From Luscinia megarhynchos (lineage: Eukaryota > Chordata > Aves > Passeriformes > Turdidae): a stretch of 64,000 bases of DNA. Below are positions 59,470 to 64,000 of this stretch, in pieces. Within the stretch, counting starts at the first letter, position 1, and every line of letters begins with the position of its first letter. The stretch is taken from NCBI GenBank assembly GCA_034336665.1, contig CM067570.1, positions 15,607,502 through 15,671,501 on the forward strand. Direction: 5' to 3'. A program made the position numbers and the translations under genes. The notes below the pieces were generated by a model that was not told the origin of the DNA, did no database searches, and saw nothing but the letters and a program-made list of their open reading frames with translations.

Positions 59470-59680
59470 TGTCCTGAACGACCTCATGCATAATACCATG
59501 CACAATCCTATTAATGCCGCCCCGCCACGCGCTCCCTGCTTAGTGCCGCCACTCGCCAATGCAATTTCCCCATGATATATGGGAAAAATAATTGAACTAT
59601 ATTTGAAAATATATTGAGAATTATGGCACGCACACGACGGGATTTATAGGGGCCATATTTCACGAAACCATAGCCCTGCA
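59470..59680. promoter_or_regulatory. Candidate conserved noncoding element (strong)
   Basis: About 200 bases: CTCATGCATAATACC, CCTATTAATGCCGCC, GCCAATGCAATTTCC, ATGATATATGGG, AAATAATTGAAC, GAAAATATATTGAG, GAATTATGGCACGC, GATTTATAGGGGCC. Dense AT motifs with interspersed CpGs and no repeat. Confidence 0.45.
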
Positions 59681-61699
59681 CACCAAGGTGCCCGGTGTTT
59701 GTGGGGAGGGTCATGGTGGGTGCACGTCCAGGGCGGGCAGTGGGGGAACAGGTGCCACCACCCTCGTGGGCCTCAGTATGCGCCCATGGGAGTTGGTGCA
59801 GGGTTGCAGTGGGACCTGGCACAGGCTGTGCCCTGGGAGCAGAGGGGGCGTGCCCCAGGAGCAGGCAGTGGGTGCAGAAGGATGCAATACCCAGCTGCAC
59901 TGGGAGTGGAGGAGGAAGCTGCAGCCATACATGCAGCTGTGTGGGCATGGCCACTGCCAGCCAGAGCTTGGCTGAGCTTAATCCCCTCCCAGTGGGAGGG
60001 AGGAAATCTGGCATCGTGCTGCCTGCTCAGCTGCATGGCCCAGCTCACTGTGCCAGGTGGCCAGTTAGCCACATGCTGGATCCCCTGGCCTGCCCAGAGG
60101 TGTCCCCTTGAGGGATTTGTGGCTCCCTGCCCTGAAGGAGGTAGGGAAGGGGCTGAGGGCTCTGCACAGAACTTCCAGACAAGTGATGCTCTGCAGCTGC
60201 CTCTCTAGCCCCTTCCACCCCTATGCTGCCCTGCCTGCAGAGGGGCATTTCCCTGCCGGGCTGTGCGTGCCCAATGCAGTGACAGGGCACGGGGGATCCA
60301 TCCTGCCCCTCCTCATCCCACCTCTGCCCCTGCAGAGCCCCTCTGCTCTTTGGTCAAATGCCCCAGGCACCCCTGCCTGCACACTGCCCCCGCCCCCCAG
60401 GTTGCCGTGCTGGGCACGTCCTCAGCTCCGTGGGCGCCGCTGGCACAGGTGCCGCGGGGAACATAAATCTTTAATTTCCTGTCAAAGCCTCTCGCTGGAG
60501 AGAGCAGCACTTGGCACGGGGGTACAGCAGATGCCCGCTGTGATGGGGGGCCAGGAGACAGGCTGCCCCGGGCACGGAGGGGTCAGATGGGGCACTCAGC
60601 CCTCCGCTGTGTCCCACAGCTGCGCAGCCCTGCGCCTGGCAGGCGGGGGAGCAGCGGCAGCAGATGTGCGCTTGCCTATGGGAGTGAGAGGAGAGAAGCA
60701 GCTATGCTGCCCAGATGGAGAAGGTCCCCCAGGACCACTGGCTGCCAGGGCTGGATGGGGAGATGACCCTGTGGGAAGCCCACTCTCTCTCTGGCCCTGG
60801 CTGACCTAGCTGTCCTCATGGCTGCCCCTGAAAGGGGAGCATGCAAGGATGGGATGGGATTTACTATGAGCTCTCAGGGCGGAGGGGTGACAAAGCCTTC
60901 ATCTCTGCGGGCCACTGAAGGGATCCCGGGGCATCACTGTCTGGAGGAAACTCCCAGCATGCCCTGGGGAAGGGGAACTATAAATAGATGCTCAGTGAAG
61001 GGCGGAGGGGGACTGTTTGGGAAGCTGCTTTGTGAGCAGGACAAAGAAGAGGCGTCTTTGCACTTGCTCTTCATTAGCTGCCTTCCTCTGGCTGGCCGGG
61101 CCAGGATGCGCTCACATCGAACGACAGCAGGATGTAGCTGTCGGTGTCAAGGACACGAACAATAAGGGCTTTAAATAGCAGCGCTGCCTTTGAAACCCAC
61201 TCGCCTGCGCCATAGACAGAGCCCAGGAAGAACTGTGCGGCACGAGAAACCAGGGATGTGGGAGCAGGGGTGCCCTCGCCCCGAGGAAGGCACCCCCGTG
61301 CCACAGCTCCTGCCCGTAGGCAGCTGGTCTGTGACCAGGACAGGTGCAGCCCTGCCCACAAGTGCCACGGGATGCCTGGGCAGATGCTCCCCAGCCCCGC
61401 TGGCAGCTTCCAAGCAGCAATGTCCAAATCCCCAGTGCATGGTTCCCTGCAACCGGTTAATTGGCAGCACCCCCCTGTGCTGCCAGAAAGGTGCCTCTTG
61501 GCTGCTGACTCCTTTCCTCCTTCTCTGGCTCCTGGGCTCTGAACTCCTCCCACCTTCCAGCAGGAGATGAAAGAGCCCTGAGGGACTGCTGGCGGCAGGA
61601 GGGAACCTCTTCACCTCCACCAGGGTGAGCCGAACAGCCACACAGAATCATTTGCTGGCACACAAGATGGATAAAGAAGGTGCTTGGCTGTCCTGGGGA

Positions 61700-62185
61700 G
61701 CCCAGCTCCATGCTGTCCCGGTGCAGAACATGGGTAAGGTGCTCGGGAGCAGCTCCTGAGGATGGTAGATAGAGATGGGAGCCCAGCTCCATGCTGTCCC
61801 GGTGCAGAACATGGGTAAGGTGCTCGGGAGCAGCTCCTGAGGATGGTGGAGAGAGATGGGAGCCCAGCTCCATGCTGTCCCAGTGCAGAACATGGGTAAG
61901 GTGCTCGGGAGCAGCTCCTGAGGATGGTGGAGAGAGATGGGAGCCCAGCTCCATGCTGTCCCAGTGCAGAGCATGGGCAAGGTGCTCGGGAGCAGCTCCT
62001 GAGGATGGTGGAGAGAGATGGGAGCCCAGCTCCATGCTGTCCCAGTGCAGAACATGGGAAAGGTGCTCGGGAGCAGCTCCTGAGGATGGTGGAGGGAGAT
62101 GGGAGCCCAGCTCCATGCTGTCCCGGTGCAGAACATGGGCAAGGTGCTCGGGAGCAGCTCCTGAGGATGGTGGAGGGAGATCGGA
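61700..62185. repeat. 81-bp minisatellite, six copies
   Basis: Six head-to-tail copies of an 81-bp unit starting GCCCAGCTCCATGCTGTCCC at 61,700, 61,781, 61,862, 61,943, 62,024 and 62,105. Copies differ at only a few positions, for example CCCGGTG or CCCAGTG and AACATGGGTAAGG or GCATGGGCAAGG, so the array is young or homogenised. Because 81 is divisible by three and the unit lacks stops in several frames, long open frames appear on both strands; I do not take these as genes. Confidence 0.95.
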
Positions 62186-62239
62186 GCCGGCGAGCCACGT
62201 GTGAGCACGTGCGTGTGCACGGGGGGGCCGGCTGCGCGT

Positions 62240-62420
62240 ATTAGCAGGCCCTTAAATCAACACAGCACTTCAGACAGGAAGGAAATAGGCTTTGCCGACG
62301 GCAGGAGCGGCACTTGCTTTGTGCACATTACAGAACATCAGGAAAATGTCAAATTTACATAAAAATGATACAAACTCATTGGAAGAAACATGCATCCAAT
62401 TATCGGCCCCAGCGCTGGCA
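62240..62420. promoter_or_regulatory. Candidate conserved noncoding element
   Basis: AT-rich unique block between the two repeat arrays: GTATTAGCAGG, CCTTAAATCAAC, GTGCACATTACAG, GTCAAATTTACATAAAAATG and CATGCATCCAATTATCGG. Confidence 0.4.
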
Positions 62421-62559
62421 CGGCTCCGCAGCCAGAGGCTGGCCAGCGGCTGGCTGCAAGGGACCCAGCCCCAGGCCACACATTTCATCTCCGGGTGTTT
62501 AACATCAAAGCTGCAAACAGCCGCAGCTCAGCTGGCCACTGCGCTCGCCTGCTCCCTCC

Positions 62560-62800
62560 TGCCATGCCCCTGCCATGCCCCTGCCCCTGCCCCTGCCACT
62601 GCCACTGCCACTGCCCCTGCCACTGCCACTGCCACTGCCACTGCCCCTGCCCCTGCCACTGCCACTGCCCCTGCCACTGCCACTGCCACTGCCCCCTGCC
62701 ACTGCCCCTGCCACTGCCACTGCCACTGCCCCTGCCCCTGCCACTGCCACTGACCCTGCCACTGACCCCTGCCACTGCCACTGCTACTGCCATTGCTGCA
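62560..62800. repeat. CCACTG/CCCCTG hexamer microsatellite
   Basis: About 240 bases of (CCACTG)n mixed with (CCCCTG)n, with rare variants (CCACTGA, CTACTG) toward the right end. Every frame reads as a Leu-Pro, His-Cys or Ala-Thr type dipeptide repeat and is not coding. Confidence 0.95.
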
Positions 62801-63779
62801 CCACTTGGGCACGTAGACTTCAGGGCAGGGTAGTGCCTGACTGAGGCTGGGTGGGATTTGGTCCTTCTCCTGCCATCTCCAGTGGGGAAGGGGCTGTGTG
62901 ATTGCAGCTTCTCTGTATGGCAGCAGTATTGAGGGGAGGTGGGAGCACAGCTGAGCAGCCTGGAGTAGCAGGGATGGAGAGATTGCTCATGCAAAAATAG
63001 CCAGAGATTTTTCTGGCACCAGGTTGGGACCCCATTCCTGGCTGTGTACTAGGCTGTCCCTGTCCTTCCCTCCTTTCTGTTCCCACAGTATGGCCACTGG
63101 CATCCCCAGGGCTGGAGGAAGCCACATCTGGCCCATCCCTCCTGCTGTGGCCCCTCAGCTGGGCACTGTGGACTGGGCACAACAACCTGCATTCTCCTGG
63201 GGCTGGGGGCACCAGGGGGACCGGGGGTAGACATGGAGATGTGGGCAGGGGCTATCTCAGTGGGTGTCCTCCAGCCTTGCCTGTGCTGGCATCACACCCT
63301 CCTGCCCAGGATTGATGGGCCATCCTGCAGCCCCTTCCCGGCACACTGAACTCTACATTTCTGTCCCCGCCACCCGGATGGGATTGATGTCTCACTGAGC
63401 GCAGGCAGGGCTGTAACTCATGCCCAGGAGCTGGGCTCCCAGCTCGTCACTCACTGGGCACTGTCTCCACATGAGTTACAGCTCTGCCTGGTGCTGGGAC
63501 TCCTCAGGAGTGAGGGATCAGGGCGGGGTGAAAACGGCTGAGGTAGGGCTGGGGCAGGGGGCAAGCCTCTCTCCCTAAGCTGCCTCTCCAGGCCATCCCT
63601 CAGGCTGGCATCCCCGGCACACCCCACGGAGCCTGCTCACTGCCTCTGTCCCTGGCTGGGAGGTGGCACACACAGCTCTGAGGAGTGATGCTGGGGTCCC
63701 GGCCAGGGGTGGAGGGTGGCACCGCAGCTGGGATTCCCCGTAGCACACCCGCCAGCTGGTGCCCAGGCTGCAGCCTGTG

Positions 63780-63970
63780 GGGGAGGCTGACGAGCTGTTA
63801 ATTACAGGTGCTGCTTGGCTGGTGCAGCGCGTCTCTGCTGCTCGGCTGGCAGAGCCGTGCGGCGGGTGACACACTCCATGATAAATTGATATCCCGTTTA
63901 GCATCAATTTTCCCTTCTCTGGTGGCAGACAGCTGTGCTAATGGGATGGGACAAGTGAAAATGAAATAAC
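63780..63970. promoter_or_regulatory. Candidate conserved noncoding element
   Basis: GCTGTTAATTACAGG, CATGATAAATTGATATCCCG, GTTTAGCATCAATTTTCC and GTGCTAATGGG. ATTGAT and ATCAAT form an inverted pair. Confidence 0.35.
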
Positions 63971-64000
63971 AGGCCCTGAGCACACCGGCACACGCCACAC

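Larger units (their letters stand above)
40586..64000 (+). other. ASIC first intron (continues past window)
   Basis: 23.4 kb without any segment resembling the later ASIC exons (GKCYTF, GLEIMLD, HSQDEPP, GFQTFVSCQ and similar blocks were looked for) and without another gene. ASIC genes commonly have a long first intron. The stretch is mostly GC-rich unique sequence, with repeat arrays and AT-rich islands listed separately. Smaller AT-rich islands not listed lie near 41,900-42,010, 43,860-43,980, 47,510-47,610, 48,950-49,080 and 60,450-60,490. Confidence 0.7.

Noticed and set aside
61457..62220. Three long minus-strand frames (up to 219 codons) and a plus-strand frame of 137 codons
   Set aside because: They are produced by the 81-bp repeat, whose length is divisible by three and which lacks stops; not a protein gene.
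62485..62994. Open frames rich in Leu-Pro, Cys-His or Gly-Ser
   Set aside because: Translation of the CCACTG hexamer array.
40586..64000. Search for further ASIC exons or an unrelated gene in the last 23 kb
   Set aside because: No frame resembles the later ASIC blocks and no multi-exon gene could be assembled; treated as intron.

Overview
This window is vertebrate nuclear DNA, most likely from a bird. The genes are intron-rich with short GT-AG introns, the DNA is GC-rich with CpG islands at gene starts, and the protein sequences match vertebrate muscle and housekeeping families closely. The gene order SPEG - GMPPA - (RACGAP1-like) - ASIC corresponds to human 2q35 (SPEG - GMPPA - ASIC4). The bird assignment is inference from compactness and base composition, not from a diagnostic sequence.

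Layout. (1) 1-20,980, plus strand: the 3' three quarters of SPEG, the giant muscle kinase of the titin/obscurin class. I can place 36 coding exons carrying immunoglobulin and fibronectin domains, kinase 1, a 2.2-kb Ser/Pro-rich exon, another Ig-FN3 pair and kinase 2. Nested in it (2,325-4,960) is the short APEG-1 transcript unit, with its own start codon, private last exon and poly(A) signal. One reading-frame break lies in the linker before kinase 2 (17,509-17,656). (2) 21,590-25,500, plus strand: complete GMPPA, 12 coding exons and 423 codons plus stop, from a CpG-island promoter. (3) 27,260-32,121, minus strand: a gene encoding a RACGAP1 (MgcRacGAP/CYK-4) paralogue with coiled coil, C1 zinc finger and RhoGAP domain. 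I do not know of a gene at this position in mammals. Splice sites are intact, but three single-base frame breaks are seen in its 3' half. (4) 39,740-40,585, plus strand: a CpG island and the large first coding exon of an acid-sensing ion channel, ASIC4 by position. No later ASIC exon is present, so 40,586-64,000 appears to be the first intron.

The RACGAP1-like and ASIC genes stand head to head, exactly as RACGAP1 and ASIC1 do on human 12q13. This makes the RACGAP1-like gene a good candidate for a whole-genome-duplication sister of RACGAP1 that mammals lost. The ASIC intron and the 6 kb upstream hold many short AT-rich islands set in GC-rich DNA, rich in TAAT and octamer-like (POU) motifs; these look like conserved regulatory elements. 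Repeats include an 81-bp minisatellite (six copies, 61,700-62,185), a CCACTG/CCCCTG hexamer array (62,560-62,800) and several degenerate minisatellites in introns. No tRNA, rRNA, CRISPR array or intact transposon was recognised.
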